From contig NZ_CP032487.1 of assembly GCF_004124235.1 (NCBI RefSeq), forward strand, positions 62,001 through 126,000: a stretch of 64,000 bases of DNA. Reading direction: 5' to 3'. This stretch comes from Yersinia hibernica (GTDB lineage: Bacteria; Pseudomonadota; Gammaproteobacteria; Enterobacterales; Enterobacteriaceae). This document shows positions 52,314 to 64,000 of this stretch, piece after piece (the first letter of the stretch is position 1; each line of letters starts with the position of its first letter). Both the position numbers and the translations under genes were made by a program. The notes beneath the pieces were generated by a model. The model did not search any database and was not told the DNA's origin. It worked only from the letters and a program-made list of their open reading frames with translations.

Positions 52314-53342
52314 CTAGCGTTTAGGCGCAGCAGTACTTTCCCTGACAATTAATTCGGTGTCTAACAAGCGGGAGCCACTTTGTACTGAATGCCCTTGTAG
52401 CTGCTCAAGTAATAGTAACATGGCTTGCTGACCAATTTGATAACGTGGTTGCGCTACAGTGGTCAAGGGTGGATCACAATACTGTGACAATTTCAGGTCG
52501 TCAAAGCCGACGACCGAGACATCCTGCGGGACGCGGAGCCCCATTTTCTTGGCTTGCCACATCGCCCCTATCGCCATCACATCATTGTGACAAAATATTG
52601 CGGTTGGCGGATGAGGCAACTCCATCAGTGTCGCAAAGGTTTCGGCGCCAGCCTCATAGCTAAAATCGCCGCGGATAATATAGTCACTGTCAACCGCGAT
52701 ACCATTACGGCGCAGCGCCTGAACATAACCCTGTAGCCGATATTGGCACAGCGGAAAATTCTCCGGCCCGGCAACACAGGCAATGCGTTTGTGGCCTAAC
52801 TCATGCAGATAATTAACGGCCTCATAGGCGGCGGTCAGATTGTCGATATGCACGGTCGGCAGCTCCAGTTCCGGAGCAAACTCATTTGCCATCACCATCG
52901 GCGGCAAATTGCGTTGTTCTTCTTTACTGGCATCAAAAGGAAGATTAGAACCTAGCAGCAACATGCCATCAATTTGCTTGGTGATGATCAGGTTAAGGAA
53001 AGTGCGCTCCTGCTGGGTTTGTTGGGCGCAATCACCAATCAATATTAGATAATCTTGCTCGGCTGCGGCATGTTCAATGCCCTGGATGATGTCAGCAAAA
53101 AACGGGTCGCTGATATCAGGCACAATAACCAAAATAGTGCGCGACTCGTTACGTTTAATATTGCGAGATAAAGCATGGGGAGAGTAACCGACAGCCAGAA
53201 CAGCTTGCTCCACTTTTTGCCGAGTCACGGTTGACACCTTTTCCGGGTTCATCAATGCGCGCGATACCGTTGCAGTTGAAACACCCGCCATTTCGGCAAC
53301 GTCTTTCATGGTGGCCATCGTGAATTCTTTCTTATGTTCCAA
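52314..53342 (-). CDS. cytR: LacI-family repressor CytR
   Basis: A 342-residue LacI/GalR regulator of nucleoside uptake and catabolism, acting with CRP and released by cytidine. The helix-turn-helix M-K-D-V-A-E-M-A-G-V-S-T-A-T-V-S-R-A-L is at about 12-30, followed by a periplasmic-binding-protein-like domain. The start is TTG at 53342 with AAGGAG eight bases upstream, giving the E. coli length (341); an ATG eight codons in has a poor site. Confidence 0.94.
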   Translation of the reverse strand: MEHKKEFTMATMKDVAEMAGVSTATVSRALMNPEKVSTVTRQKVEQAVLAVGYSPHALSRNIKRNESRTILVIVPDISDPFFADIIQGIEHAAAEQDYLILIGDCAQQTQQERTFLNLIITKQIDGMLLLGSNLPFDASKEEQRNLPPMVMANEFAPELELPTVHIDNLTAAYEAVNYLHELGHKRIACVAGPENFPLCQYRLQGYVQALRRNGIAVDSDYIIRGDFSYEAGAETFATLMELPHPPTAIFCHNDVMAIGAMWQAKKMGLRVPQDVSVVGFDDLKLSQYCDPPLTTVAQPRYQIGQQAMLLLLEQLQGHSVQSGSRLLDTELIVRESTAAPKR

Positions 53343-53681
53343 CGCCTTTCTCCTTGCTCTGGCTCCGAGCCAGCACTCATGCTTGAGATATCCCGTGGCC
53401 TGTGGCTCAGAATATTAACGGGTTGCCACACGTAAACCGGTATTTCCGGTCAGCGCGCTCATATCCTTTCAGGGCAGTGTGGTTTCGGTTAAATACAGAC
53501 TTTCCGTCATTCTATACAGATAGTGGGGGCAATTTGTTACCTAATTTGCAGTAAAAGTGTGACGGAAGTAGGTTTTTTCGAACTGGCTCGCACAAAGCAG
53601 GGTAAACGATTGCTTTGAGTGGCAAATCAAACAATAAATTACGTCAATAACCGCAGTGACGACTGCAAGTCAGCTGGGTAT
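53343..53681. other. Region upstream of cytR, downstream of priA
   Basis: 339 bases holding the cytR promoter. A half CRP-like TGTGA occurs near 53557 without a matching second half. No gene is seen. Confidence 0.45.
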
Positions 53682-55886
<2,205 letters not shown>

Positions 55887-56133
55887 TCATCCTGCATAAA
55901 AAGATTGAACAGTTTACACCGCGTGCTGCACAATGTGCGGATTCGATTGCGCAGCTTGGTCAAATTCTGTATTATTCGCCGCCTTTGATATAATTCGATA
56001 TCAAATCCTGTTAACAGCCATTGCTCACTTTGTCAGCGGTTGTTGGTTAACAATCAAATTGTTATTTATCAATCGTGTGGTGTCTGGCGGTACAGGGCTG
56101 GATAGCGACACGGCCTAAATATAGAGGTTTTCC

Positions 56134-56349
56134 ATGAAACAAGGTATCCACCCTAAATACGAATTGGTTACTGCTTCTTGCTCTTGCGGTAACGTTATCA
56201 AGATCAACTCAACTGTTGGTCATGATCTGAATCTGGACGTGTGCGGCGAATGCCACCCGTTCTACACTGGCAAGCAGCGTGATGTTGCGACCGGTGGCCG
56301 TGTTGACCGCTTCAACAAGCGTTTCAGCGTGCCGGGTGCTAAGAAGTAA
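56134..56349 (+). CDS. rpmE: 50S ribosomal protein bL31 (zinc form)
   Basis: A 71-residue protein starting M-K-Q-G-I-H-P-K-Y with zinc ligands C-S-C-G and C-G-E-C-H, so it is the zinc-containing form. It bridges the two subunits. In E. coli bL31 represses its own translation through the leader. It is divergent from priA, and E. coli yiiX, which should follow, is absent. Confidence 0.97.
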   Translation: MKQGIHPKYELVTASCSCGNVIKINSTVGHDLNLDVCGECHPFYTGKQRDVATGGRVDRFNKRFSVPGAKK

Positions 56350-56370
56350 TTATTGCCCGTCAGACGAAAA

Positions 56371-56393
56371 AGGCGCCTTAGGCGCCTTTTTTC
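56371..56393 (+). terminator. Terminator of rpmE
   Basis: AGGCGCC, TTA, GGCGCCT and a T run. Confidence 0.9.
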
Positions 56394-56444
56394 ATTTCTA
56401 CAGTTCAGATCATGCTAAACCACAAACTAAACGGCTACTGGCAA

Positions 56445-56762
56445 TCAATATTCCCAGGTATCGGGGTCAACACCCAACTCACGCATTAAAATCTTCGCGG
56501 CTTCCGGGATTTCATCACTGCGCTCTTTACGCAAGTCTTCGTCATTCGGCAGCGGCTGACCGGTAAATGCATGTAGAAAAGCCTCACACAACAATTCACT
56601 GTTGGTAGCGTGGCGCAGGTTGTTCACCTGACGGCGGGTCCGTTCATCGGTGAGGATTTTTAACACCTTCAGCGGAATGGATACCGTAATTTTTTTGACC
56701 TGTTCGCTTTTCTTACCGTGTTCAGCGTAAGGGCTGACATACTCGCCGTTCCACTCAGCCAT
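56445..56762 (-). CDS. metJ: Methionine repressor MetJ
   Basis: A 105-residue ribbon-helix-helix repressor that uses S-adenosylmethionine as corepressor. The DNA-contact strand K-K-I-T-V-S-I-P-L is at residues 23-31. Its length equals E. coli MetJ. It is divergent from metB across met boxes, so it probably regulates itself too. Confidence 0.98.
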   Translation of the reverse strand: MAEWNGEYVSPYAEHGKKSEQVKKITVSIPLKVLKILTDERTRRQVNNLRHATNSELLCEAFLHAFTGQPLPNDEDLRKERSDEIPEAAKILMRELGVDPDTWEY

Positions 56763-57119
56763 GGGACACCTTAAATTTGTCGGAAAAATACAAAGTTCTG
56801 AAAACCAGCCAATTATGCCCGATCTTCGCTGTTCTCACTAAATAAATGTCAATTTTACTAGACTAAAGTCACTGAAATAACCTTTTTTGCTATTTATTGA
56901 TAGCTATTACCTTGCTATGCCATCTTTGCGGTTAAACAAAGCACTATTGAAACCTGACTGACATCATAAGGATAACTAAAGCCTCTACAATTTTAGCGGT
57001 TATTATCCCATTGCTCAATCTATACGCAAAGAAGTTTAGATGTCCAGATGTATTGACGTCCGTAATTTGTGCGTCTACTCTGGCGTAACATTTTCTCGAT
57101 CCGGCTGGTGGAAATCCAT
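56763..57119. other. Divergent control region metJ / metB
   Basis: 357 bases with promoters for both genes. The met-box array lies near the metB side (57038-57061). The middle is AT-rich and shows no gene. Confidence 0.6.
57038..57061. promoter_or_regulatory. Met-box array before metB
   Basis: Three contiguous 8-mers, AGATGTCC, AGATGTAT and TGACGTCC, match AGACGTCT at 6, 5 and 6 positions. Tandem 8-base spacing is the MetJ operator form. A TGCGTCTA further on may extend the array. Confidence 0.8.
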
Positions 57120-58280
57120 ATGACGCGTAAACAGGCAACAATAGCAGTCCGTAGCGGGTTAAACGATGACGAGCAATATGGCTGCGTTGTCCCCCCGATT
57201 CACCTCTCCAGTACCTACAATTTTATCGACTTTAATCAGCCACGTGCTCATGACTATTCACGTCGCGGCAATCCGACGCGCGATGTGGTGCAGCGAGCAC
57301 TGGCTGAGCTGGAGGGGGGCGCGGGTGCAGTCATGACCAGCAGCGGAATGTCAGCGATTCATTTGGTATGCACCACATTTCTCAAGCCGGGTGACCTACT
57401 GGTTGCTCCGCACGATTGCTACGGCGGCAGCTACCGTTTATTCGATAGCCTCAGTAAGCGCGGCGCGTATCGGGTGCTGTTTGTTGACCAAGGCGATGAA
57501 GTGGCTTTGAGTCGAGCATTGGCTGAAAAACCCAAACTGGTATTGATTGAAACGCCGAGTAACCCACTGTTGCGGGTGGTGGATATCGCGGCCATCTGTA
57601 AAGCGGCTCATGCTGTCGGCGCTTTAACCGTCTGTGACAACACTTTCCTGAGCCCGGCGTTGCAGCAGCCGCTCTCTTTAGGTGCCGATCTGGTGGTTCA
57701 TTCATGTACTAAATATCTGAACGGGCATTCAGATGTGGTCGCCGGCGCGGTGATTGCTAAAGATCCAGCGCTGGCGGTTGAGCTGGCATGGTGGGCGAAT
57801 AATATCGGGGTTACCGGTGCGGCATTCGACAGTTACCTGTTATTACGCGGGTTGCGCACCTTATCGCCGCGTATGGCGCAACAGCAGCGTAACGCGGATG
57901 AAATTGTTCGCTATTTACAGCAGCAGCCTTTAGTGAAAAAGCTGTATCATCCTTCTCTGCCACAACATCCCGGCCACGAAATTGCTTGCCGTCAGCAGTT
58001 AGGTTTTGGAGCGATGCTCAGTTTTGAGCTCGATGGTGATGAACAGCTACTGCGCCGTTTCCTCTCTGCCCTGGAGTTATTTACTCTGGCAGAGTCTTTG
58101 GGCGGCGTTGAAAGCCTGATTTCCCATGCTGCAACCATGACTCATGCCGGTATGGCGCCAGAAGCGCGCACTGCCGCAGGTATTACTGATAGTTTATTGC
58201 GAATTTCCGTGGGTATTGAAGACAGCGAAGATTTGATTGCCGATTTGGAAAATGCCTTCCAATTGGCGGGAACGAGGTAA
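57120..58280 (+). CDS. metB: Cystathionine gamma-synthase
   Basis: A 386-residue PLP enzyme that condenses O-succinylhomoserine with cysteine in methionine synthesis. It starts M-T-R-K-Q-A-T-I-A-V-R, as E. coli, and has Y-S-R-R-G-N-P-T, S-S-G-M-S-A and the Schiff-base lysine in S-C-T-K-Y-L-N-G-H. The longer frame begins inside the operator and is rejected. Only two bases separate it from metL. Confidence 0.97.
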   Translation: MTRKQATIAVRSGLNDDEQYGCVVPPIHLSSTYNFIDFNQPRAHDYSRRGNPTRDVVQRALAELEGGAGAVMTSSGMSAIHLVCTTFLKPGDLLVAPHDCYGGSYRLFDSLSKRGAYRVLFVDQGDEVALSRALAEKPKLVLIETPSNPLLRVVDIAAICKAAHAVGALTVCDNTFLSPALQQPLSLGADLVVHSCTKYLNGHSDVVAGAVIAKDPALAVELAWWANNIGVTGAAFDSYLLLRGLRTLSPRMAQQQRNADEIVRYLQQQPLVKKLYHPSLPQHPGHEIACRQQLGFGAMLSFELDGDEQLLRRFLSALELFTLAESLGGVESLISHAATMTHAGMAPEARTAAGITDSLLRISVGIEDSEDLIADLENAFQLAGTR

Positions 58281-58282
58281 GC

Positions 58283-60718
58283 ATGAATGCAACAGCGGTA
58301 GCAGCGGCGGTGACTGGCCGTCAACTGCATAAGTTTGGTGGTAGTAGCCTGGCGGATGTGAAGTGTTACCTGCGGGTGGCTAATATTATGGCCAACTACA
58401 GTCATCCTGGCGATCTTATGGTGGTGTCTGCGGCAGGTAGCACCACGAACCAGCTGATTAGCTGGCTGAAACTGAGTCAAAGTGACCGTCTTTCTGCCCA
58501 TCAGGTGCAGCAAAATTTGCGGCGTTACCAGCATGATCTGATTAGCGGTTTATTGTCGCCAGAAATGGCCGAGCCGCTGATTAGTGAGTTTATCCATGAT
58601 TTGGAACGTCTGGCTGGCCTGTTGGATAACAAAGTTGATGATGCCATTTATGCTGAAGTGGTCGGCCATGGTGAGATTTGGTCGGCCCGCTTGATGGCTG
58701 CGGTATTGAACAAACTCGATATGGATGCTGCCTGGCTTGATGCCCGCAGCTTCCTGCGCGCGGAACGCGCGGCACAGCCACAAATCGACGAAGGCCGTTC
58801 TTATCCGCTGTTGCAGCAATTGATGGCGCAACACCCGCACCAACGGCTCGTGGTGACCGGGTTTATCTCGCGCAATAATACGGGCGAGACGGTGCTATTG
58901 GGGCGTAATGGCAGTGACTACTCGGCCACTCAGGTCGGTGCGCTGGCCGGTGTCGAGCGCGTCACCATCTGGAGTGATGTGGCTGGGGTTTACAGCGCTG
59001 ACCCGCGTAAAGTGAAAGACGCCTGTTTGCTGCCATTACTGCGCCTGGATGAAGCCAGTGAATTGGCTCGTTTGGCCGCTCCAGTGCTGCACACCCGCAC
59101 ACTACAGCCGGTTTCGGGCAGTGATATCGATTTGCAACTGCGCTGTAGTTATCAGCCAGAGCAAGGTTCGACCCGAATTGAGCGCGTACTGGCATCTGGC
59201 TCCGGAGCCAAGATTGTTACCAGCCATGATGATGTCTGTTTGATCGAGTTACAGATTGCCAGCCACCATGATTTCTCGCTAGCACAGAAAGAAATTGATT
59301 TACTGCTCAAACGCGCACAAATCAAGCCGTTGGCGACCGGTATTCACCCTGACCGCAATCTATTGCAGCTTTGCTATACCTCAGAAGTGGTTAACAGCGC
59401 ATTAAGAGTGCTGGAAGATGCCACCCTGCCGGGGAAATTATCGCTGCGGGAAGGGCTGGCATTGGTTGCCTTGGTGGGGGCGGGGGTCAGCAAGAACCCA
59501 TTGCATAGCCACCGTTTCTATCAGCAACTGAAAGATCAACCGGTTGAATTTATTTGGCAGGCTGAAGACGGCATCAGTTTGGTTGCGGTGCTGCGTCTTG
59601 GGCCGACTGAACATTTGATTCAGGGCTTGCACCAGTCATTGTTCCGGGCAGAGAAACGCATTGGTTTGATGCTGTTTGGCAAAGGTAATATCGGTGCCCG
59701 CTGGTTGGAGCTATTTGCTCGTGAGCAGAAAAATATCTCGGCGCGTAGTGGTTTTGAGTTCGTGCTGGCCGGTGTTGTGGATAGCCGCCGTAGCCTGCTG
59801 AGTTATGACGGGCTGGATGCCAGCAGGACGCTGGCATTTTATGATGACGAAGCCCAAGAGCAGGATGAAGAATCGCTGTTCTTGTGGATGCGGGCGCACC
59901 CGTTTGATGATTTAGTGGTGTTGGATGTGACCGCGAGTGAGTCACTGGCCGAGCAATATCTGGATTTCGCCAGCTATGGTTTCCATGTTATCAGTGCCAA
60001 TAAATTAGCCGGGGCATCCAGCAGCAATAACTATCGTCAAATCCGCGATGCTTTTGCCAAAACCGGCCGCCATTGGCTGTATAACGCGACGGTTGGTGCC
60101 GGTTTACCGGTAAACCACACCGTGCGCGACCTGCGCGATAGCGGCGACAGCATTCTGGCGATCAGCGGTATTTTCTCCGGCACGCTGTCTTGGCTATTCC
60201 TGCAATTTGACGGCACAGTGCCCTTTACTGAGCTGGTGGATCAAGCTTGGCAACAAGGGCTGACAGAACCTGACCCGCGGGTTGATCTCTCCGGCCAGGA
60301 TGTCATGCGCAAGCTGGTCATTCTAGCGCGTGAAGCGGGTTATGATATTGAACCCAATCAGGTGCGAGTGGAATCGCTGGTACCTGCTGGTGCCGATGTT
60401 GGCTCAGTGGACCAATTCTTTGAAAATGGCGAAGCATTGAATCAGCAAATGATTCAGCGTTTAGAAGCGGCCAATGAAATGGGATTGGTGCTACGTTATG
60501 TTGCCCGCTTTGATGCCAATGGTAAGGCGCGGGTGGGTGTTGAAGCGGTGCGAGCTGACCATCCATTGGCCTCCTTGCTACCTTGCGACAACGTATTCGC
60601 CATTGAGAGCCGTTGGTATCGCGATAACCCATTGGTTATTCGTGGCCCAGGGGCGGGGCGTGATGTCACCGCTGGAGCTATTCAGTCCGATTTAAACCGC
60701 CTGTCCCAACTGCTGTAA
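58283..60718 (+). CDS. metL: Bifunctional aspartokinase II / homoserine dehydrogenase II
   Basis: An 811-residue fusion. The N-terminal aspartokinase (about 1-300, K-F-G-G-S-S at residues 17-22, and G-R-N-G-S-D-Y-S-A-T) is followed by a central ACT-like region and a C-terminal homoserine dehydrogenase (about 460-811) with G-K-G-N-I-G and the catalytic-region D-L-S-G-x-D-V. It supplies homoserine for methionine and is repressed by MetJ rather than inhibited by threonine in E. coli. Confidence 0.97.
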   Translation: MNATAVAAAVTGRQLHKFGGSSLADVKCYLRVANIMANYSHPGDLMVVSAAGSTTNQLISWLKLSQSDRLSAHQVQQNLRRYQHDLISGLLSPEMAEPLISEFIHDLERLAGLLDNKVDDAIYAEVVGHGEIWSARLMAAVLNKLDMDAAWLDARSFLRAERAAQPQIDEGRSYPLLQQLMAQHPHQRLVVTGFISRNNTGETVLLGRNGSDYSATQVGALAGVERVTIWSDVAGVYSADPRKVKDACLLPLLRLDEASELARLAAPVLHTRTLQPVSGSDIDLQLRCSYQPEQGSTRIERVLASGSGAKIVTSHDDVCLIELQIASHHDFSLAQKEIDLLLKRAQIKPLATGIHPDRNLLQLCYTSEVVNSALRVLEDATLPGKLSLREGLALVALVGAGVSKNPLHSHRFYQQLKDQPVEFIWQAEDGISLVAVLRLGPTEHLIQGLHQSLFRAEKRIGLMLFGKGNIGARWLELFAREQKNISARSGFEFVLAGVVDSRRSLLSYDGLDASRTLAFYDDEAQEQDEESLFLWMRAHPFDDLVVLDVTASESLAEQYLDFASYGFHVISANKLAGASSSNNYRQIRDAFAKTGRHWLYNATVGAGLPVNHTVRDLRDSGDSILAISGIFSGTLSWLFLQFDGTVPFTELVDQAWQQGLTEPDPRVDLSGQDVMRKLVILAREAGYDIEPNQVRVESLVPAGADVGSVDQFFENGEALNQQMIQRLEAANEMGLVLRYVARFDANGKARVGVEAVRADHPLASLLPCDNVFAIESRWYRDNPLVIRGPGAGRDVTAGAIQSDLNRLSQLL

Positions 60719-60873
60719 ATCCGCACTTATTTGCCTCCTCTACCGGGCGTCGGGGAGGCAAAATATCACCTAATCCCCGCCATGAATTTTCTACATATTG
60801 CGTGTGAACAATAATCATCGCTTAAACTTATTTAAAAGTTGACTCTTTCGCCAACTTCGGTCATTTTCTATTT

Positions 60874-60897
60874 AGACGTCTAAACGTATAGACGCTT
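60874..60897. promoter_or_regulatory. Met-box array before metF
   Basis: AGACGTCT (8 of 8), AAACGTAT and AGACGCTT in tandem 8-base units, 68 bases before the metF start. This is a canonical MetJ operator. Confidence 0.9.
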
Positions 60898-60958
60898 ATA
60901 AAATAAAAATGACAGATAACATCAGTCATCAACACGATGACAACAGGCCATGGGGTAA

Positions 60959-61849
<891 letters not shown>

Positions 61850-61908
61850 TTAAAATTAAGCCCGCCGGTTGGCGGGTTGGTTATATCAAACTGAAATAGG
61901 CTTTTGTT

Positions 61909-62355
61909 TTAATTACAATCCTGTCTGTGTGATGGTGTGTTGCTACCTAAGCTTAAACTAGGGCTTACATTTAGATTAAAAGAGTATTTATCGTCTTGTT
62001 GTTTAATAGCTTTTATTTCCTTGTCGGAAATTGAAGAAATGCCTTTATTACTGTTTTGTGAAGTAATAGATTTTAATTGGGTTTTTAGCTCAGTCAGTAC
62101 ACCCATTTTTTCTTTATGCATGCCTGAACCCTGTGAGTTCAATGTTTTGATCATGCTGTTGATATTATTAGTAAATTTATCAGCATCTTGTTCGGGGATC
62201 TGATTGTCCATCTTCATAAAATTACTACTATTTTTTATTTCTTTCATCTGGCCAGCCAGTGTTTTCATATCTGCTTTATGAAAACGGCCATCCGCATTCG
62301 TATGCTTAACCGCCGTAGTAATGGCACTTCGGATGCTCGCTACGTTGAAACCCAT
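61909..62355 (-). CDS. Small orphan protein, AT-rich gene, function unknown
   Basis: A 148-residue protein I cannot assign. ATG 62355 has AGGAG five bases upstream, so it looks genuinely translated; the 31 extra residues of the longer frame lack such a site. It is polar, rich in Lys, Asn and Ser, without signal peptide or membrane helix. Residues 1-110 look largely helical; the tail has repeated S/N/L runs ending C-N. It is AT-rich compared with metF and ppc on either side, and E. coli has no gene here. Its form would suit a secreted substrate or chaperone, but nothing proves that. Confidence 0.6.
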   Translation of the reverse strand: MGFNVASIRSAITTAVKHTNADGRFHKADMKTLAGQMKEIKNSSNFMKMDNQIPEQDADKFTNNINSMIKTLNSQGSGMHKEKMGVLTELKTQLKSITSQNSNKGISSISDKEIKAIKQQDDKYSFNLNVSPSLSLGSNTPSHRQDCN

Positions 62356-62491
62356 ATTGACTCCTAATAATTTTAATAAAAATGGTTTGTAAGGCGCAAT
62401 AGTAAGCTCGCAGCCAATAACTCTCTTGCACAAATCGATGCTAAACATAGTGGCTCGTGATGGAATGAATGCCAGCTATTGATTTAGCAAT

Positions 62492-62515
62492 AAAAAAACG
62501 GGCACTTGGCCCGCT
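62492..62515 (-). terminator. Terminator of ppc
   Basis: On the minus strand CGGGC, five-base loop, GCCCG then seven Ts, 33 bases past the ppc stop. Confidence 0.8.
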
Positions 62516-62547
62516 TTGTATTTTTATGCCCGATAATTCTACTGGCG

Positions 62548-64000
62548 CTAGCCGGTATTGCGCATCCCCGCCGCCACACCGGCAATCGTCACCATCAATG
62601 CTTGCTCAACACGGGCATCCGGGTGTTCTTGTTGGCGCGAACGGTGCAATAGCTCGGCTTGCAGCACGTTTAATGGGTCGGTATACACGTTACGCAACGC
62701 GATAGATTCCGCAATCCACGGCAAATCAGCCATTAAGTGGTCGTCGTTGGCAATGGCCAGTACCACTTTAATGTCCGCTTCTAATTGGTCGCGCAATTGC
62801 TGGCCCAGCGGCCACAGTGATTTATCCACCAGACGCTGGTCATAATATTCAGCCAGCCACAAATCAGCCTTGGCGAACACCATTTCCAGCATGCCAATCC
62901 GGGTTGAGAAGAATGGCCAGTCACGACACATGGCGGCTAATGTTTCTTTCTTACCGGCATCAACCGCTTTTTGTAAACCGGCACCCGCGCCCAACCAGGC
63001 CGGCAGCATTAGGCGGTTTTGCGTCCAGGCGAAAATCCATGGGATGGCGCGCAGACTTTCCACACCGCCATTCGGGCGGCGTTTCGCTGGGCGTGATCCC
63101 AATGGCAGTTTGCCCAACTCTTGCTCGGGCGTGGCCGCGCGGAAATAAGGGACAAATTCTGGATTTTCACGTACGTAGCCGCGATACATATCGCAGGACG
63201 CATCCGACAGCAAATCCATCACCTCACTCCATTCTTTCTTCGGCTCTGGCGGCGGCAACAAATTGGCTTCCAGCACCGCACTGGCATACAGGGCTAAGCT
63301 GCTGATAGTGACTTCCGGTAAACCAAATTTAAAGCGAATCATTTCGCCTTGTTCGGTAACGCGTAAGCCGCCTTTCAGGCTACCCGGAGGCTGAGAAAGC
63401 AGTGCAGCATGGGCTGGTGCGCCACCACGGCCGATTGAACCGCCACGGCCATGGAACAGTGTCAGCGAAATACCCGCTTTCTCGCAGGTTTTGATTAGCG
63501 CATCCTGTGCGCGATATTGCGCCCAAGACGCGGCCATCACCCCGGCATCTTTCGCCGAGTCAGAATAGCCAATCATCACCATTTGTTTGCCTTGGATCAG
63601 GCCGCGATACCAGTCGATATTCAGTAACTGGGTCATCACGTCGTCGGCGTTATTCAGGTCATCCAAGGTTTCGAACAGTGGCGCGACCGGCAGAGTGAAT
63701 GGGCAACCGGCCTCTTTCAGTAGCAAATGCACCGCCAGCACGTCCGATGGCACTTTGGCCATAGAAATCACGTAAGCGGCGATAGAGCCCTGCGGTGCCT
63801 CGGCAATCACTCGGCAAGTTTCCAACACTTCTTGGGTGTCGGCACTCGGTTCCCATTTCAGCGGCACCAATGGGCGTTTGGAGTTCAATTCACGAATCAG
63901 GAAGGCTTGTTTATCCGCCTCAGACCAGCTTTCATAATCGCCCAAGCCCAAATAACGGGTCAGTTCAGCAATAGCATCGGTGTGGCGGGTGCTTTCCTGG
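62548..64000 (-). CDS. ppc: Phosphoenolpyruvate carboxylase (partial, C-terminal part)
   Basis: The reading frame enters from the right edge and covers roughly the last 484 residues of an enzyme of about 880. It carboxylates PEP to oxaloacetate. Visible motifs are the catalytic [10 protein letters not shown], the [16 protein letters not shown] loop, and the C-terminal G-M-R-N-T-G tail. The start lies outside the window, so the N-terminal catalytic His cannot be checked. Confidence 0.97.
   Translation of the reverse strand, partial: QESTRHTDAIAELTRYLGLGDYESWSEADKQAFLIRELNSKRPLVPLKWEPSADTQEVLETCRVIAEAPQGSIAAYVISMAKVPSDVLAVHLLLKEAGCPFTLPVAPLFETLDDLNNADDVMTQLLNIDWYRGLIQGKQMVMIGYSDSAKDAGVMAASWAQYRAQDALIKTCEKAGISLTLFHGRGGSIGRGGAPAHAALLSQPPGSLKGGLRVTEQGEMIRFKFGLPEVTISSLALYASAVLEANLLPPPEPKKEWSEVMDLLSDASCDMYRGYVRENPEFVPYFRAATPEQELGKLPLGSRPAKRRPNGGVESLRAIPWIFAWTQNRLMLPAWLGAGAGLQKAVDAGKKETLAAMCRDWPFFSTRIGMLEMVFAKADLWLAEYYDQRLVDKSLWPLGQQLRDQLEADIKVVLAIANDDHLMADLPWIAESIALRNVYTDPLNVLQAELLHRSRQQEHPDARVEQALMVTIAGVAAGMRNTG

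Noticed and set aside
53550..53575. CRP site upstream of cytR
   Set aside because: Only the TGTGA half is present; the other half does not match.

Overview
The window is ordinary chromosome of a gamma-proteobacterium of the order Enterobacterales, most likely Yersinia. Gene order over most of its length matches two blocks I know from E. coli K-12. Proteins are close to E. coli throughout, base composition is moderate (well below Serratia), a waaE-type glycosyltransferase sits between waaA and coaD, and ERIC-type repeats of the Yersinia form are present. The genus is inferred from memory of gene order and protein similarity; no search was run. I see no rRNA, tRNA, insertion sequence, prophage or CRISPR array.

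Layout. 1-5.1 kb is variable: a DUF3574 lipoprotein, a CNT-family nucleoside transporter, and a convergent pair, rpfF (fatty-acid signal synthase) and rpfR (its PAS-GGDEF-EAL receptor). 5.1-5.7 kb has no gene. 5.7-13.7 kb is the yicC / rph-pyrE / slmA-dut-coaBC / radC / rpmB-rpmG-mutM / coaD block. 13.2-19.2 kb holds LPS inner-core genes (coaD-waaE-waaA, an AT-rich gap, waaC-waaF-hldD). 19.5-29.9 kb holds kbl-tdh, yibQ-envC-gpmI, yibN-grxC-secB-gpsA-cysE and trmL. At ada (30.1 kb) the order jumps to a second E. coli block: cpxA-cpxR / cpxP (with the CpxQ sRNA) / fieF / pfkA / sbp / tpiA / yiiQ / yiiR / fpr / emrD / glpX-glpK-glpF / zapB / rraA-menA / hslU-hslV / ftsN / cytR / priA / rpmE / metJ / metB-metL / metF, then ppc running off the right edge.

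Two genes look acquired. At 37701-38615, where E. coli has cdh, an AT-rich gene encodes a protein with a Ser-rich N-terminus and a Cys-His-Asp arrangement typical of papain-fold deamidase toxins and effectors; its last codons run through the tpiA terminator. At 61909-62355, between metF and ppc, an AT-rich orphan encodes a small polar protein of unknown function.

Regulatory signals read directly include MetJ box arrays before metB and metF, a perfect CpxR box between cpxR and cpxP, GlpR/CRP-type sequence upstream of glpF, a sigma-32-type promoter and leader hairpin before hslV, the pyrE attenuator, and a structured leader before rpmB. The most interesting items are the candidate effector and its fusion to a terminator, an eight-G run inside the catalytic motif of rpfF, the rpmB leader, a degenerate LexA-like site where E. 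coli carries dinD, and internally deleted ERIC elements.
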